Assembly: GCF_900114605.1 (NCBI RefSeq)
Contig: NZ_FOTP01000008.1
Coordinates: 124,001 to 188,000 of the forward strand
Direction of reading: 5' to 3'
DNA from: Bradyrhizobium sp. NFR13
GTDB lineage: Bacteria; Pseudomonadota; Alphaproteobacteria; Rhizobiales; Xanthobacteraceae
Length of the DNA stretch: 64,000 bases
The notes below the pieces were generated by a model. The model saw only the letters and a program-made list of their open reading frames with translations, did not search any database and was not told the origin of the DNA. A program made the translations under genes and the position numbers. Below, one piece after another: positions 8,207 through 17,485 of this stretch (within the stretch, counting starts at the first letter, position 1; the number at the start of each line of letters is the position of its first letter).

Positions 8207-9169
8207 ATGACGACCAAACCGCCCCTGAAACTCGTGCTTTGCTCGCCGCGTGGCTTCTGCGCGGGCGTCGTCCGCGCGATCGATACGGTCGAACGCGCAC
8301 TCGCCATCCACGGCGCGCCGGTCTATGTCCGGCACGAAATTGTCCATAACAAGTATGTGGTGGACAGCCTGAAGACCAAGGGTGCGATCTTCGTCGAGGA
8401 ACTGGCCGAGATTCCAGATAATACCTCCGCACCGGTCGTATTTTCCGCCCACGGCGTGCCGAAGTCGGTTCCGGAAGATGCGCGCCAGCGCAATTTCTTC
8501 TCGCTGGACGCGACCTGCCCGCTAGTGACCAAGGTTCACCGCGAGGCGGCGATCCACTTCAAGCGCGGCCGCGAAATCCTGCTGATCGGGCATTCCCATC
8601 ATCCGGAAGTGGTCGGCACGGTCGGCCAGCTGCCGCCGGGCGCCGTCCAGCTCATCGAGACGGCCGAGGATGCGCAGACCTTCCAGCCGAAGGACCCGAA
8701 CAACCTCGCTTTCGTGACCCAGACGACGCTGTCGATCGACGACACGGCGGAGATTGTCGCTGTGCTCAAGGAGCGCTTCCCGACCATCAACGGGCCGCAC
8801 AAGGAAGACATCTGCTACGCCACCACCAACCGCCAGCTCGCGGTGAAGAAGGTGGCGCCGGTAGTCGATGCGTTGATCGTGGTCGGCGCGCCGAACTCGT
8901 CGAATTCGCAGCGGCTGCGTGAAGTGGCCGAGCGCGAAGGCTGCAAGGTGTCGGTGCTGGCGCAGCGCGCCAGCGATCTCGACTGGTCGATGTTCGACGG
9001 CATCAACAGCCTTGGCATCACCGCGGGCGCTTCGGCGCCGGAAGTGATCGTCGAGGAGATCATGGACGCGTTCGCCCAGCGCTACACGCTGCATGTCGAG
9101 ACAGTGTCGGCTGCCGAGGAGAACGAGTTCTTCCCGCTGCCGCGTTCGTTGCGCCCTGACGCGGCATAA
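8207..9169 (+). CDS. ispH: 4-hydroxy-3-methylbut-2-enyl diphosphate reductase
   Basis: The last enzyme of the MEP isoprenoid pathway, reducing HMBPP to IPP and DMAPP with a [4Fe-4S] cluster. The 320-residue length is standard. The three cluster cysteines are C18 (in SPRGFCAGV), C104 ([11 protein letters not shown]) and C203 ([11 protein letters not shown]). The substrate motif [10 protein letters not shown] and the SNSQRL and [10 protein letters not shown] motifs are present. It heads a compact run with thrB, 5 bp downstream, and rnhA. The ispH-thrB-rnhA order recurs in related rhizobial genomes. No riboswitch or unusual leader is visible upstream. Confidence 0.97.
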   Translation: MTTKPPLKLVLCSPRGFCAGVVRAIDTVERALAIHGAPVYVRHEIVHNKYVVDSLKTKGAIFVEELAEIPDNTSAPVVFSAHGVPKSVPEDARQRNFFSLDATCPLVTKVHREAAIHFKRGREILLIGHSHHPEVVGTVGQLPPGAVQLIETAEDAQTFQPKDPNNLAFVTQTTLSIDDTAEIVAVLKERFPTINGPHKEDICYATTNRQLAVKKVAPVVDALIVVGAPNSSNSQRLREVAEREGCKVSVLAQRASDLDWSMFDGINSLGITAGASAPEVIVEEIMDAFAQRYTLHVETVSAAEENEFFPLPRSLRPDAA

Positions 9170-9174
9170 GTGCG

Positions 9175-10155
9175 ATGGCGGTTTACACCGACGTCGCCGC
9201 CGATGATCTCGCGGACTTCCTGAAAAGCTACGATGTCGGCGAATTGCTCTCCTACAAGGGCATCGCCGAAGGCGTCGAGAATTCCAACTTCCTGCTGCAC
9301 ACGTCCAAGGGTGCGTATATCCTCACGCTCTACGAGAAGCGCGTGGCCGCGGATGATCTGCCGTATTTTCTGGGCCTGATGGCGCATCTCTGCGCGCGCG
9401 GCGTGAATTGTCCGCAGCCGCAGAAGAATCGCGATGGCGAGGTCTACAGCACGCTCGCCGGCCGGCCAGCGGCGATCATCAACTTCCTCGAAGGCATGTG
9501 GCCGCGCCGTCCCAATGTGATGCATTGCGCCGGTGTCGGCGAGGCGCTGGCGAAGATGCATGTCGCCGGGCGCGATTTCCCTCTGGTGCGCAAGAATCCG
9601 CTCTCGGTGGATGGCTGGCACACGCTGCTCGAGGCGGCGGGGCCGCGCGCGGATACCGTGCAGCACGGCTTGTTCAACTTTCTGCAGACCGAACTGGATT
9701 ATCTCACCGCGCGCTGGCCGGGCGATCTGCCGGTCGGCGTGATCCATGCAGATCTGTTTCCGGACAATGTCTTCTTCCTCGGCGACAAGCTCTCCGGCCT
9801 GATCGACTTCCCGTTCGCCTGCAATGACTTGCTGGCCTTTGACGTGGCGATCTGCCTGAATGCCTGGTGTTTCGAGCAGGACTATTCCTTCAACGCCACC
9901 AAGGCCCGTGCGTTCTTCAACGCCTATAACAGCGTGCGGCAGCTGACCGAAGCCGAGCAGAAGGCATTTCCGCTGCTGGCGCGCGGCGCTGCCATCCGCT
10001 TCCTGCTCACGCGTCTGGTGGATTTTCTCAACGTGCCGGAAGGCGCCTTCGTGAAGCCGAAGAACCCGCTGGACTATGTCCGCATCCTGCGCTTCCACCA
10101 GTCGGTGGCATCCATGGCGGATTACGGCGTCGAAGCTCCCAAACTCCCCGCATAA
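9175..10155 (+). CDS. thrB: Homoserine kinase (type II, APH fold)
   Basis: Phosphorylates homoserine in threonine biosynthesis. This 326-residue form belongs to the aminoglycoside-phosphotransferase-like ThrB type found in Alphaproteobacteria, not the GHMP type. Landmarks are the N-terminal [14 protein letters not shown] loop, the catalytic loop [13 protein letters not shown] (H-x-D-x4-N) and the metal-binding [10 protein letters not shown]. It starts 5 bp after ispH and stops 3 bp before the most upstream possible rnhA start, which implies co-transcription. Confidence 0.95.
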   Translation: MAVYTDVAADDLADFLKSYDVGELLSYKGIAEGVENSNFLLHTSKGAYILTLYEKRVAADDLPYFLGLMAHLCARGVNCPQPQKNRDGEVYSTLAGRPAAIINFLEGMWPRRPNVMHCAGVGEALAKMHVAGRDFPLVRKNPLSVDGWHTLLEAAGPRADTVQHGLFNFLQTELDYLTARWPGDLPVGVIHADLFPDNVFFLGDKLSGLIDFPFACNDLLAFDVAICLNAWCFEQDYSFNATKARAFFNAYNSVRQLTEAEQKAFPLLARGAAIRFLLTRLVDFLNVPEGAFVKPKNPLDYVRILRFHQSVASMADYGVEAPKLPA

Positions 10156-10179
10156 GACTTGCCGCATGAGATTGCCCGC

Positions 10180-10629
10180 GTGACGACATCGACGCCTGTG
10201 ACGATCTATACGGACGGCGCCTGCTCCGGGAATCCCGGCCCCGGCGGCTGGGGCGCGATCCTTCGGTTCGGCGATGCCGAGAAGGAATTGAAGGGCGGCG
10301 AGGCGCACACCACCAATAATCGCATGGAGCTGATGGCGGCGATCTCCGCGCTGGAAGCGCTGAAGAAGCCGTGCTCGGTCGATCTGCACACCGACAGCCA
10401 GTACTTACGCAACGGCATCATGAGCTGGATTCACGGCTGGAAGAAAAATGGCTGGAAGACTGCCGACAAGAAGCCGGTGAAGAATGTCGACCTGTGGCAG
10501 CGGCTCGACGCCGCGCTGAAGACCCATGATGTGCGGTGGCACTGGGTCAAGGGCCATGCCGGCCATGCCGAGAACGAACGCGCCGATCAGTTGTCGCGTG
10601 ACGGCCTGGCGGAGAATAGGGGTAGGTAG
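10180..10629 (+). CDS. rnhA: Ribonuclease HI
   Basis: Degrades the RNA strand of RNA-DNA hybrids. All four catalytic acidic residues of the DEDD set are present: [32 protein letters not shown] and the late Asp in [12 protein letters not shown], plus the His of [12 protein letters not shown]. The start is uncertain. A TTG at 10159 would give 156 residues, while the GTG at 10180 gives 149 residues and begins just before the conserved [14 protein letters not shown] core; I use the latter. It is the third gene of the ispH-thrB-rnhA run, followed by a repeat element. Confidence 0.94.
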   Translation: MTTSTPVTIYTDGACSGNPGPGGWGAILRFGDAEKELKGGEAHTTNNRMELMAAISALEALKKPCSVDLHTDSQYLRNGIMSWIHGWKKNGWKTADKKPVKNVDLWQRLDAALKTHDVRWHWVKGHAGHAENERADQLSRDGLAENRGR

Positions 10630-10649
10630 GAGCGGAGCGCTGCTCTTCT

Positions 10650-10821
10650 CTTCCCCTCTCCCCCAGCGCAGCGGAGCTGCGCGCCGCGGGAGAGGGTGGA
10701 TCGAACACGCGAAGCGGGTTCGAGACGGGAGAGGGTTAGCCGCAAGCGCTGTACTTTGTGGCTACCCCTCTCCCGCCTTCGCTTCGCTCAGGCACCCTCT
10801 CCCACAAGGGGAGAGGGGAAG
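10650..10821. repeat. Intergenic palindromic repeat element between rnhA and peroxiredoxin
   Basis: A 172-bp block bounded by a perfect 14-bp inverted repeat (CTTCCCCTCTCCCC at 10650-10663 and its complement at 10808-10821). Inside, CGGGAGAGGGTTAGCC pairs with GGCTACCCCTCTCCCG with a single mismatch, and the right end has its own small hairpin around CACAAG. The CCCTCTCCC-type repeat is a familiar interspersed element of Bradyrhizobium-group genomes. It probably folds into a long RNA hairpin at the junction of convergent genes, and no open frame is evident in it. Confidence 0.8.
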
Positions 10822-10836
10822 TAAGAGGGCCTCAGT

Positions 10837-11322
10837 TCAGAGCTGGCCCAGCAGCGTGTCGCCGCCGGAGACTTCGACCTTGCCCGGCGCCGGCTCGAGG
10901 TTGAGCTTGGTCACCTTGCCGTCTTCCACCAGCATCGAATAGCGATGCGAGCGGATGCCGAGGCCGTTGCCCGAGGCGTCGAGCTCCATGCCGATGGCCT
11001 TGGTGAAGTCGGCATTGCCGTCGGCCAGGAACACCGCTTCGTCGCGCAGGTCGGTGTCTTTCTTCCAGGCGTTCATCACGAACACGTCGTTGACGGAGAT
11101 GATCGCGATGGTGTCGACGCCCTTGTCCTTGATGGCATAGGCGTTGAGGAAGATGCTCGGCAGATGCATCTTGTGGCAGGTGCCGGTATAGGCGCCGGGG
11201 ACGGCGAACAGCGCCACCTTCTTGCCCTTGAAGATGTCGTCGGTGGTCTTCACGGCCGGACCTTCGGAGGTCATGACACGGAGCTTGGACGCGGGCAGCT
11301 TGTCGCCAACTTGAATGGTCAT
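10837..11322 (-). CDS. Peroxiredoxin (Prx5-like redoxin)
   Basis: A 161-residue thiol peroxidase of the Prx5/redoxin family, reducing hydroperoxides with electrons from glutathione or thioredoxin. The peroxidatic cysteine is in ALFAVPGAYTGTCHKMHLPS; the following NDVFVMNAWKK and GLGIRSHRYSMLV segments are diagnostic of the subfamily. A start at 11322 is chosen because TCTCCT on the plus strand gives an AGGAGA site about 9 bp before it; the longer frame adds a non-conserved leader. No obvious resolving cysteine is seen, which fits a 1-Cys or atypical mechanism. The gene is monocistronic. Confidence 0.9.
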   Translation of the reverse strand: MTIQVGDKLPASKLRVMTSEGPAVKTTDDIFKGKKVALFAVPGAYTGTCHKMHLPSIFLNAYAIKDKGVDTIAIISVNDVFVMNAWKKDTDLRDEAVFLADGNADFTKAIGMELDASGNGLGIRSHRYSMLVEDGKVTKLNLEPAPGKVEVSGGDTLLGQL

Positions 11323-11430
11323 CGTCGGTCTCTCCTGAAAGTAAGGGTGAGTGTGTTTAGACCGGCTGCATGACGCGGGCAATATTACGCGCTGCGCAAA
11401 GCTTGGCCTGCCACGCGTATCACGACGATG

Positions 11431-11976
11431 TCACCCGCCGAAGCCGCCGGCATCCAGAAACGCCTGCTCCTCCGGCGTGGTGCTGCGCCCCAGCACCCGG
11501 TTACGGTGCGGGAAACGGCCGAAACGCCGGATGATATCGGCGTGCTCGTCGGCATATTTCAGATTGTCGGTCTCGCCGGTGGCGCGAAACAGCGCGCAGC
11601 AGCGCTCCTGATCGGCGAGGTCTTCCGAATGCATCAGCGGCATATAGACGAACTGCTGCATCTGCTGGTCGACGCGCTGATCGACGCCGCGCTCAACGGC
11701 CCTGATCGTGAGGTCGCGGGCGAGGCGATCGCTGGAAAAGGCACGTGCGTCGTTGCGGAACATGTTGCGGGGAAACTGGTCGAGCACGAGGATCAGCGCG
11801 AGCGTGCCCTCGTCGCTGGTCTCCCATGACGCGAGTCCGCCCCCGACAGCTTCGTCCCACAACGAACGGAAGCGACGGGTGATCTCGGCGTCAAAATCGT
11901 CGTTCTTGGCGTACCAGCGGTCCCAGCCGGCGTCTGTCCAGAAGGCGATGATATCGGCGGGAGTCGTTGCAGTCAT
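11431..11976 (-). CDS. DUF924 family protein
   Basis: A 181-residue all-helical protein of the DUF924 family (TPR-like fold). Characteristic motifs are ADIIAFWTDAGWDRWYAKNDDFD near the start, the highly conserved LILVLDQFPRNMFR, and YMPLMHSEDLADQERC. The biochemical function is not known. An in-frame ATG at 11988 lies inside a perfect inverted repeat, so 11976 is the more plausible start. It lies downstream of fadD on the same strand, separated by the 11987-12021 hairpin. Confidence 0.85.
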   Translation of the reverse strand: MTATTPADIIAFWTDAGWDRWYAKNDDFDAEITRRFRSLWDEAVGGGLASWETSDEGTLALILVLDQFPRNMFRNDARAFSSDRLARDLTIRAVERGVDQRVDQQMQQFVYMPLMHSEDLADQERCCALFRATGETDNLKYADEHADIIRRFGRFPHRNRVLGRSTTPEEQAFLDAGGFGG

Positions 11977-11986
11977 GCTGAAATCC

Positions 11987-12021
11987 ATAGGGTGGGCCAT
12001 GCGAAAGCGGGCCCACCCTAT
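11987..12021. repeat. Inverted repeat (hairpin) between fadD and the DUF924 gene
   Basis: A perfect 12-bp inverted repeat, ATAGGGTGGGCC / GGCCCACCCTAT, with an 11-nt spacer. It has no T-run, so it may act as an mRNA-end stabiliser or attenuator rather than a true intrinsic terminator. GGTGGGC-type hairpins are frequent in intergenic DNA of this group. Confidence 0.75.
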
Positions 12022-12030
12022 AGCAGTGCG

Positions 12031-13719
12031 TCAGGCCGCTGAGGCCTGCTTCTTCTCGTCGCGGAGTTCGCGGCGCAGGATCTTGCCGACATTGGTCTTC
12101 GGCAAAGCGGTGCGGAATTCGATCTGTTTCGGCACCTTGTAGTTGGTGAGCTGGGTGCCGCAGAACTTGATGATGTCCTCGGCGGTGACGTTCGGGTCCT
12201 TCTTGACGACGAAGGCCTTCACCGCCTCGGTGGTCTTCGGATCGGGCACGCCGATCACGGCGCATTCCAGCACGCCGGGATGGCTGGCGATGACGTCCTC
12301 GACCTCATTCGGATAGACGTTGAAGCCCGAAACCAGCACCATGTCCTTCTTGCGATCCACGATCTTGGTGAAACCGTCGGGGCTCATGATGCCGATATCG
12401 CCGGTGCGGAAGAAACCGTCCGCGGTCATCACCTTGGCGGTCTCGTCCGGCCGGTTCCAGTAGCCCGACATGACCTGGGGGCCCTTGGCGCAAATCTCGC
12501 CGGCCTCGCCGAGCGGGACTTCGTTGCCGTCGTCGTCGCGGATCGAGATGTAGGTGGATGGCACCGGCACGCCGATGGAGCCATTGAACTGATCGACGTC
12601 GGCCGGGTTGCAGGTCAGCGTCGGCGAGGTTTCCGAGAGGCCATAGCCTTCGGCGACGAAGCAGCCGGTCACTTTCAGCCACTTCTCGGCCACAGCCTTC
12701 TGCACCGCCATGCCGCCGCCGTTGGAAATCTTCAGCTTGGAGAAATCCACCTGGTCGAAGCCCGGCGTATTCAGCAATCCGTTATAGAGCGTGTTGACGG
12801 CCGGGAAGCTGTTGACCTGATACTTCATCAGCTCCTTCACGAAGCCCGGCATATCGCGCGGGTTCGGGATCAGGAGATTGACGCCGCCGGCGCGCACGGC
12901 CAGCAGGAAGCAGGCCGTCAGCGCGAAGATATGATAGAGCGGCAGCGCGCAGACGATGAACAGCTGGTCCACATGCGGCGGCTTGCGCAGTGCCGGCTGC
13001 AGCCAGGCATCGTTCTGCAGCACATTGGCCAGGATGTTGCGATGGCGCAGCGTTGCGCCCTTGGAAACGCCGGTGGTGCCACCGGTATATTGCAGGAAGG
13101 CGACATCGTCGGGTCCGAGCACCGGCTTCTTCATCTTCATGCTGCGGCCGGCGGAGACTGCATCGTTGAACCAGACGGCGCCCGGCAATTCGTAAGCCGG
13201 CACCATCTTCTTCACGCGGCGGACCACCAGATTGACGATCACGCCCTTGAAGCCGAGCATGTCGCCCATGCTGCCAAGGATGACGTGTTTCACATTGGTC
13301 TTGGCGATCACCTGCTGCACCGTGGAGGCGAAGTTCTCCAGCACGATGATGGCTTCGGCGCCGGAATCCTTGAGCTGATGCTCGAGCTCGCGCGGGGTGT
13401 AGAGCGGGTTGACGTTGACCACGGCATAGCCGGCGCGCAGCACTGCGGAGGTGGCGATCGGATATTGCAGCACGTTCGGCATCATCAGCGCGACACGGGC
13501 GCCCTTGGCGAGGCCCTTGCTCTGCAGATAGGCGCCGAGCGCCAGGGACATTTCGTCGAGCTCACGATAGGTGATCGACTTGTCCATGCAGATGAAGGCT
13601 TTGCGATCGCGGAATTTGGCAAAGCTCTCTTCGAGCAGATCGACTAGCGACGGATACAGGCTGACGTCGATGTCGGCTGGCACGCCTGCCGGATATTGTT
13701 TGAGCCAGATACGCTCCAT
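12031..13719 (-). CDS. fadD: Long-chain acyl-CoA synthetase
   Basis: A 562-residue fatty-acid:CoA ligase that activates exogenous or membrane-released fatty acids for beta-oxidation or lipid synthesis. It shows the ATP/AMP motif LQYTGGTTGVSKGATL, the GYGLSETSPTLTCNP A5-like motif, RTGDIGIMSPDGFTKIVDRKKDM and the C-terminal LPKTNVGKILRREL with the catalytic lysine. The N-terminus (MERIWLKQYPAGVPADID) matches the FadD family, supporting the ATG at 13719. It is transcribed with, or just upstream of, the DUF924 gene, but a hairpin separates them. Confidence 0.95.
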   Translation of the reverse strand: MERIWLKQYPAGVPADIDVSLYPSLVDLLEESFAKFRDRKAFICMDKSITYRELDEMSLALGAYLQSKGLAKGARVALMMPNVLQYPIATSAVLRAGYAVVNVNPLYTPRELEHQLKDSGAEAIIVLENFASTVQQVIAKTNVKHVILGSMGDMLGFKGVIVNLVVRRVKKMVPAYELPGAVWFNDAVSAGRSMKMKKPVLGPDDVAFLQYTGGTTGVSKGATLRHRNILANVLQNDAWLQPALRKPPHVDQLFIVCALPLYHIFALTACFLLAVRAGGVNLLIPNPRDMPGFVKELMKYQVNSFPAVNTLYNGLLNTPGFDQVDFSKLKISNGGGMAVQKAVAEKWLKVTGCFVAEGYGLSETSPTLTCNPADVDQFNGSIGVPVPSTYISIRDDDGNEVPLGEAGEICAKGPQVMSGYWNRPDETAKVMTADGFFRTGDIGIMSPDGFTKIVDRKKDMVLVSGFNVYPNEVEDVIASHPGVLECAVIGVPDPKTTEAVKAFVVKKDPNVTAEDIIKFCGTQLTNYKVPKQIEFRTALPKTNVGKILRRELRDEKKQASAA

Positions 13720-13854
13720 GACACTTCCCCCTCGATTTGATTATTTAAGGGAAGTATTGAGCAAAGCTGCCCTTGATAGCAAGGCGCGGCGCAACATGAT
13801 GCAGCCGGAAACCGGCTGCGTTAACGATGATCATTGAGCCTTGTCGACGAAGGT

Positions 13855-15360
13855 CTAAGTGCGCGGAGCTGCCGCAGCCGGCTTGGCTTCGCCGGTGGTA
13901 GCCTTCGGTGCGGGTTTGGCCGCTGCCTTCGGCTTGGCCGGCGTTGTGGCCGGAGCGGCGGTAGCTGCCGTGGCAGGCTTGCCGGCTGCAGGTTTGGCTG
14001 CTGCGGGTTTCGCCGTTGCGGGGGTGGCTGCCGCTGCAGGCTTTGGCGCGGCGGCATCCGGCTTGACGGCTGCCTGTTTGGAGGCGGCGGGTTTGGCCGC
14101 AGGCTTGGCGGCTGGCTTCGCTTCGGCGGTTGCTGCGGATTTGGCGTCGGCTGCCGCGTCAGGTTTCTTGGCGGCGGTCTTGGTGCCCTTCTTGCCTTTG
14201 GGCTTCGGCGTCTGCCGGGCTTCTTCCACCGCATTGGCGGCGATCAGGTCGGCGCCCACTTTCTTCGGCCCGGTATAGACGATCACCGGTTCGACCGGCG
14301 CGGCAGCTGCGGCGATCATGTCGACCGGGCGCAGCGTTGGCGGCTGCAGGCCGGCGGTGAAGAACGACATGGCCTGGCTGCCGGCTTCGTTGCTGGCGAC
14401 GACTTCGTCATCGGCGTCGCTGGCCGGGCGCTTGCGCTTCGGTCCGCACATTTCGTCGCGCAGGTTCGGAGGTGCGGCATCGATCGGTGCGAGGGCGTCC
14501 ACAGTGCCGAGGGCCGGACGCAGCCAGGTGAGGCCGCCAGCGCCATTGTTGAAGCCGCGCTCCAGCAGCTGCGCCGCCTTCACGGCACGGGCCTGGCCTG
14601 AGGAGGCACCGAGCACCACGGCGATCAGCCGCTTGTTGCCGCGGGTGGCGGTGGCGACGAGATTGTAGCCGGAGGCGCAGATGAAACCGGTCTTCATGCC
14701 GTCGGCGCCGGGATAGCGGCCGATCAGCTTGTTGAAGTTCGGGGTGATGCGGCGGCCGAATTTGATCGCGGGAATGTGGACGAAATATTCGTATTCCGGC
14801 AGGTCGTGAATGATGGCGCGGGCGAGGATCGCAAGATCGCGCGCCGAGGTGACCTGACCATCGGCCGGCAGTCCGTTCGGGTTGACGTAGTTGGTCTGCG
14901 TCATGCCGAGCTTCTGCGCGGTGGCATTCATCATCGCCGAGAAACCATCGACAGAGCCGCCGACGCCTTCAGCGAGCACGACGGCCATATCATTGGCCGA
15001 CTTCACCATCATCATCTTCAACGCGTTGTCGATGGTGACCTGCGTGCCGGCGTTGAATCCCATCTTCGACGGCGACTGCGCCGCGGCGATCGGCGACACG
15101 GTGACCACCGTATCGAGACTGATGCGTCCCTGCTTCACCGCCTGCAGCGTGACATAGGTCGTCATCAGCTTGGTGACGGAGGCGGGATACCACGGATAGG
15201 TCGCGTTTTCGGCCTGCAGCACCTTGCCGGTATCGGCTTCGACGACAAGCAGCGCTTCAGCGGTCGCAGCGCGAGGCGCGGCCACGCCGAGCGCAAGTGC
15301 GGCGGCGAGAACGAACCAGTTGAGTGATAGCAGGCGGCGCGATGCGAAGTGAAATTGCAC
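13855..15360 (-). CDS. D-alanyl-D-alanine carboxypeptidase with long Ala/Pro/Lys tail
   Basis: A low-molecular-weight penicillin-binding protein (peptidase S11) that trims the peptidoglycan stem peptide. A signal sequence ends near PRAATAEA. The catalytic motifs are SVTK (in WYPASVTKLMTTY), SAN (MMVKSANDMAVVLAEG) and KTG (GADGMKTGFICASGYN). After the catalytic and C-terminal domains, the last roughly 130 residues are a low-complexity Ala-Pro-Lys-Thr tail. The tail is probably a flexible wall- or DNA-like polyanion-binding segment, and is common in Bradyrhizobium homologues. I prefer the GTG start at 15360, right before the signal; a TTG at 15417 would add 19 residues. Confidence 0.88.
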   Translation of the reverse strand: MQFHFASRRLLSLNWFVLAAALALGVAAPRAATAEALLVVEADTGKVLQAENATYPWYPASVTKLMTTYVTLQAVKQGRISLDTVVTVSPIAAAQSPSKMGFNAGTQVTIDNALKMMMVKSANDMAVVLAEGVGGSVDGFSAMMNATAQKLGMTQTNYVNPNGLPADGQVTSARDLAILARAIIHDLPEYEYFVHIPAIKFGRRITPNFNKLIGRYPGADGMKTGFICASGYNLVATATRGNKRLIAVVLGASSGQARAVKAAQLLERGFNNGAGGLTWLRPALGTVDALAPIDAAPPNLRDEMCGPKRKRPASDADDEVVASNEAGSQAMSFFTAGLQPPTLRPVDMIAAAAAPVEPVIVYTGPKKVGADLIAANAVEEARQTPKPKGKKGTKTAAKKPDAAADAKSAATAEAKPAAKPAAKPAASKQAAVKPDAAAPKPAAAATPATAKPAAAKPAAGKPATAATAAPATTPAKPKAAAKPAPKATTGEAKPAAAAPRT

Positions 15361-15583
15361 TATCCGATTCCGGTCCTTTGCGGCCCGCCTGCAGTGCCGT
15401 GACACCGCGCGCAGCAATTCTTGGATTTGAGGTTCGGGACTCTCATGTCGGTTTGGTCGTCACGCGGTGACCGCAGCAAACCTATACCGGCCGAGAGCAT
15501 CAGAACAGTGGCGAGCGGGTTAAATCGGTGATGAAAGGGGCCAAATTTCGGCCGCTCGTAAAGGCTTTACCGCCCGAGCGACA

Positions 15584-17380
15584 TCACAGCGGCTGAGCGG
15601 CGTCCGGCAGGGCCATGCTGGCGCGGGCGTCCTCCTGAACCATGAACTGGGCGGCGGCGAGATTGGCGAAATAGCCGCCCTGCATCACGAGTTCATCGAA
15701 AGTTCCCGCTTCGATCACGCGGCCGTTCTCAAATACGAGGATACGTGTGGCATTGCGGATGGTGGACAGCCGGTGCGCGATCACGAAAGTGGTGCGGCCC
15801 TTCATCACTTCATCGAGAGCGACATTGAGCTTGGCCTCGGTCACGGCATCGAGCGCGCTGGTGGCTTCGTCGAGGATCAGGATCGGCGGGTCTTTCAGCA
15901 GTGCACGGGCTATCGACAGCCGTTGCCGTTCGCCGCCGGACAGCATGCGGCCACGCTCGCCGGCATTGGTGTTGAAACCGTTATCGCTGCGCTCGATGAA
16001 ATCGAGCGCCTGGGCGCGGGCGGCGGCGATGCGCAACTCCTCATCCGTCGCGTCCGGTTTGCCGACGCGCAGGTTGTCGGCGATGGAGCGATTGAACAGC
16101 AGCGCCTCCTGGAACACGACGCCGATGTTCCGGCGCAGGCCCGACAGCGTGAGCGCACGGATATCCATACCGTCGATCGAGATGATGCCGGATTGCGGGT
16201 CGAAGGCCCGGTGCAGTAGCGCGATAGCCGTGGATTTTCCGGCGCCGGTGGAACCGACGAGCGCGATGGTCTGGCCGGGCAGGGCCGTGAAGGACAGATC
16301 CTGGATCGCGGGCCGCTTGCCGTCATAGGAGAACGACACGTCGTTGAACTCGACCATGCCCTGCAGCCGGCCGGGATCCATGGCGTCGATGCGGTCGCGC
16401 ACGGTGGGCACCGCGTCGAGCACGTTCATGAAATCGCGCAGCCGCGGCGCTTCCATGAAGATGGTGTTGATGAAGGCGACCACCTGTTCGAGCTTCTGGA
16501 TCAGCATCGTCGCAAAGGAGACGAACATCACGATCTCGCCCACGGTAGTGAGACCCTGCTGATGCAGCGCGATGCCGACGGTGAAGATCGCCAGCACCGT
16601 GATGGTGGTGGAGGTGCGTGTCATCACCGAGACCAGTGCCCACCATGACAGCACCGGCATCTGCTTTTCAAGCAACTGGCTGGAGACTCCGCGCAGACCC
16701 TGCACCTCGGCATCGATGCGCGTGAAGCTCTGCACCAGCGCGACGTTACCGAGCGCGTCGGAGGCACGCGCGGACAAGTCGCCGTAATGTTCCTCGACGT
16801 CACTCTGCATGCCCGAGGTCTTGCGCACGACCATGGTGGTCAGCACCGTGAACACGACGCAGAGGATCACGAGCAGGATGGCCAGCCGCCAGTTCAGATA
16901 GATCGACAGCGGCAGCAGCACGAGCAGCGAGACGATGGAGGCGAAGTGCTCGCGGAAGAAGCCGAGCCAGACGCGCCACAGCGCATCGGTGCCGGCCAGC
17001 ATCACTTTCATCAGGCGGCCTGAATGCGTGCCGGTGTGGAAGGTCAGCGGCAATTGCATGATGTGTTCGAAGTAATCGGTCAGCACCGCCTGGCGCTGGC
17101 GATGCGCGAGGCGATCCGCATGCAGCGCAACGACCGCGCTGCAGACGATGGTGAACAGGCCGAACGCGACCCAGGCCGCGAGCAGTGGCCAGGGCGACGC
17201 GCTTTCGGATTGCATCGCACCGGTGGAGAGATTGTTCGACAGCACGTCGATGATCCGGCCGAACAGCACCGGTTCGGCGAATTGCGCCCCGGCGAGCAGC
17301 AGGTTCGCGCCCGCAAGGATCCAGCCGAGGCGCTTCTCCTTGCCGAGCAGCTCCAGCACACGGGTGTAAAGACGGATCAT
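15584..17380 (-). CDS. ndvA: Cyclic beta-1,2-glucan ABC exporter (NdvA/ChvA-like)
   Basis: A 598-residue half-transporter with an N-terminal type-1 ABC exporter membrane domain (six TM helices, residues about 20-310) and a C-terminal ATPase. The beginning, with [14 protein letters not shown], follows the NdvA/ChvA pattern. The ATPase has Walker [11 protein letters not shown]-loop VVFQEALLF, signature [16 protein letters not shown], Walker [13 protein letters not shown] and H-loop IAHRLST. In rhizobia NdvA exports cyclic beta-1,2-glucans to the periplasm for osmoadaptation and host interaction. No ndvB glucan synthase is adjacent, so the substrate is inferred; a lipid-A/MsbA-like substrate is the main alternative. 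Confidence 0.82.
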   Translation of the reverse strand: MIRLYTRVLELLGKEKRLGWILAGANLLLAGAQFAEPVLFGRIIDVLSNNLSTGAMQSESASPWPLLAAWVAFGLFTIVCSAVVALHADRLAHRQRQAVLTDYFEHIMQLPLTFHTGTHSGRLMKVMLAGTDALWRVWLGFFREHFASIVSLLVLLPLSIYLNWRLAILLVILCVVFTVLTTMVVRKTSGMQSDVEEHYGDLSARASDALGNVALVQSFTRIDAEVQGLRGVSSQLLEKQMPVLSWWALVSVMTRTSTTITVLAIFTVGIALHQQGLTTVGEIVMFVSFATMLIQKLEQVVAFINTIFMEAPRLRDFMNVLDAVPTVRDRIDAMDPGRLQGMVEFNDVSFSYDGKRPAIQDLSFTALPGQTIALVGSTGAGKSTAIALLHRAFDPQSGIISIDGMDIRALTLSGLRRNIGVVFQEALLFNRSIADNLRVGKPDATDEELRIAAARAQALDFIERSDNGFNTNAGERGRMLSGGERQRLSIARALLKDPPILILDEATSALDAVTEAKLNVALDEVMKGRTTFVIAHRLSTIRNATRILVFENGRVIEAGTFDELVMQGGYFANLAAAQFMVQEDARASMALPDAAQPL

Positions 17381-17485
17381 GGGAGGTCACTCAGCGCAGC
17401 GCGAACGGGATAACCGATTGCGCATAGTCTAAGCGGGGACGGCAGCCGAATACAGCTTCGGGAAAAGTTGTTCAGTTGAACTTCT

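Noticed and set aside
7949-8452. Extension of the trcR frame to 400 codons on the minus strand
   Set aside because: It runs antisense through ispH. The conserved DUF1013 start and an AGGAGA site at 7948 mark the true beginning.
12280-13647. 455-codon plus-strand frame opposite fadD
   Set aside because: Antisense artefact of codon bias; the fadD minus-strand frame has all adenylation motifs.
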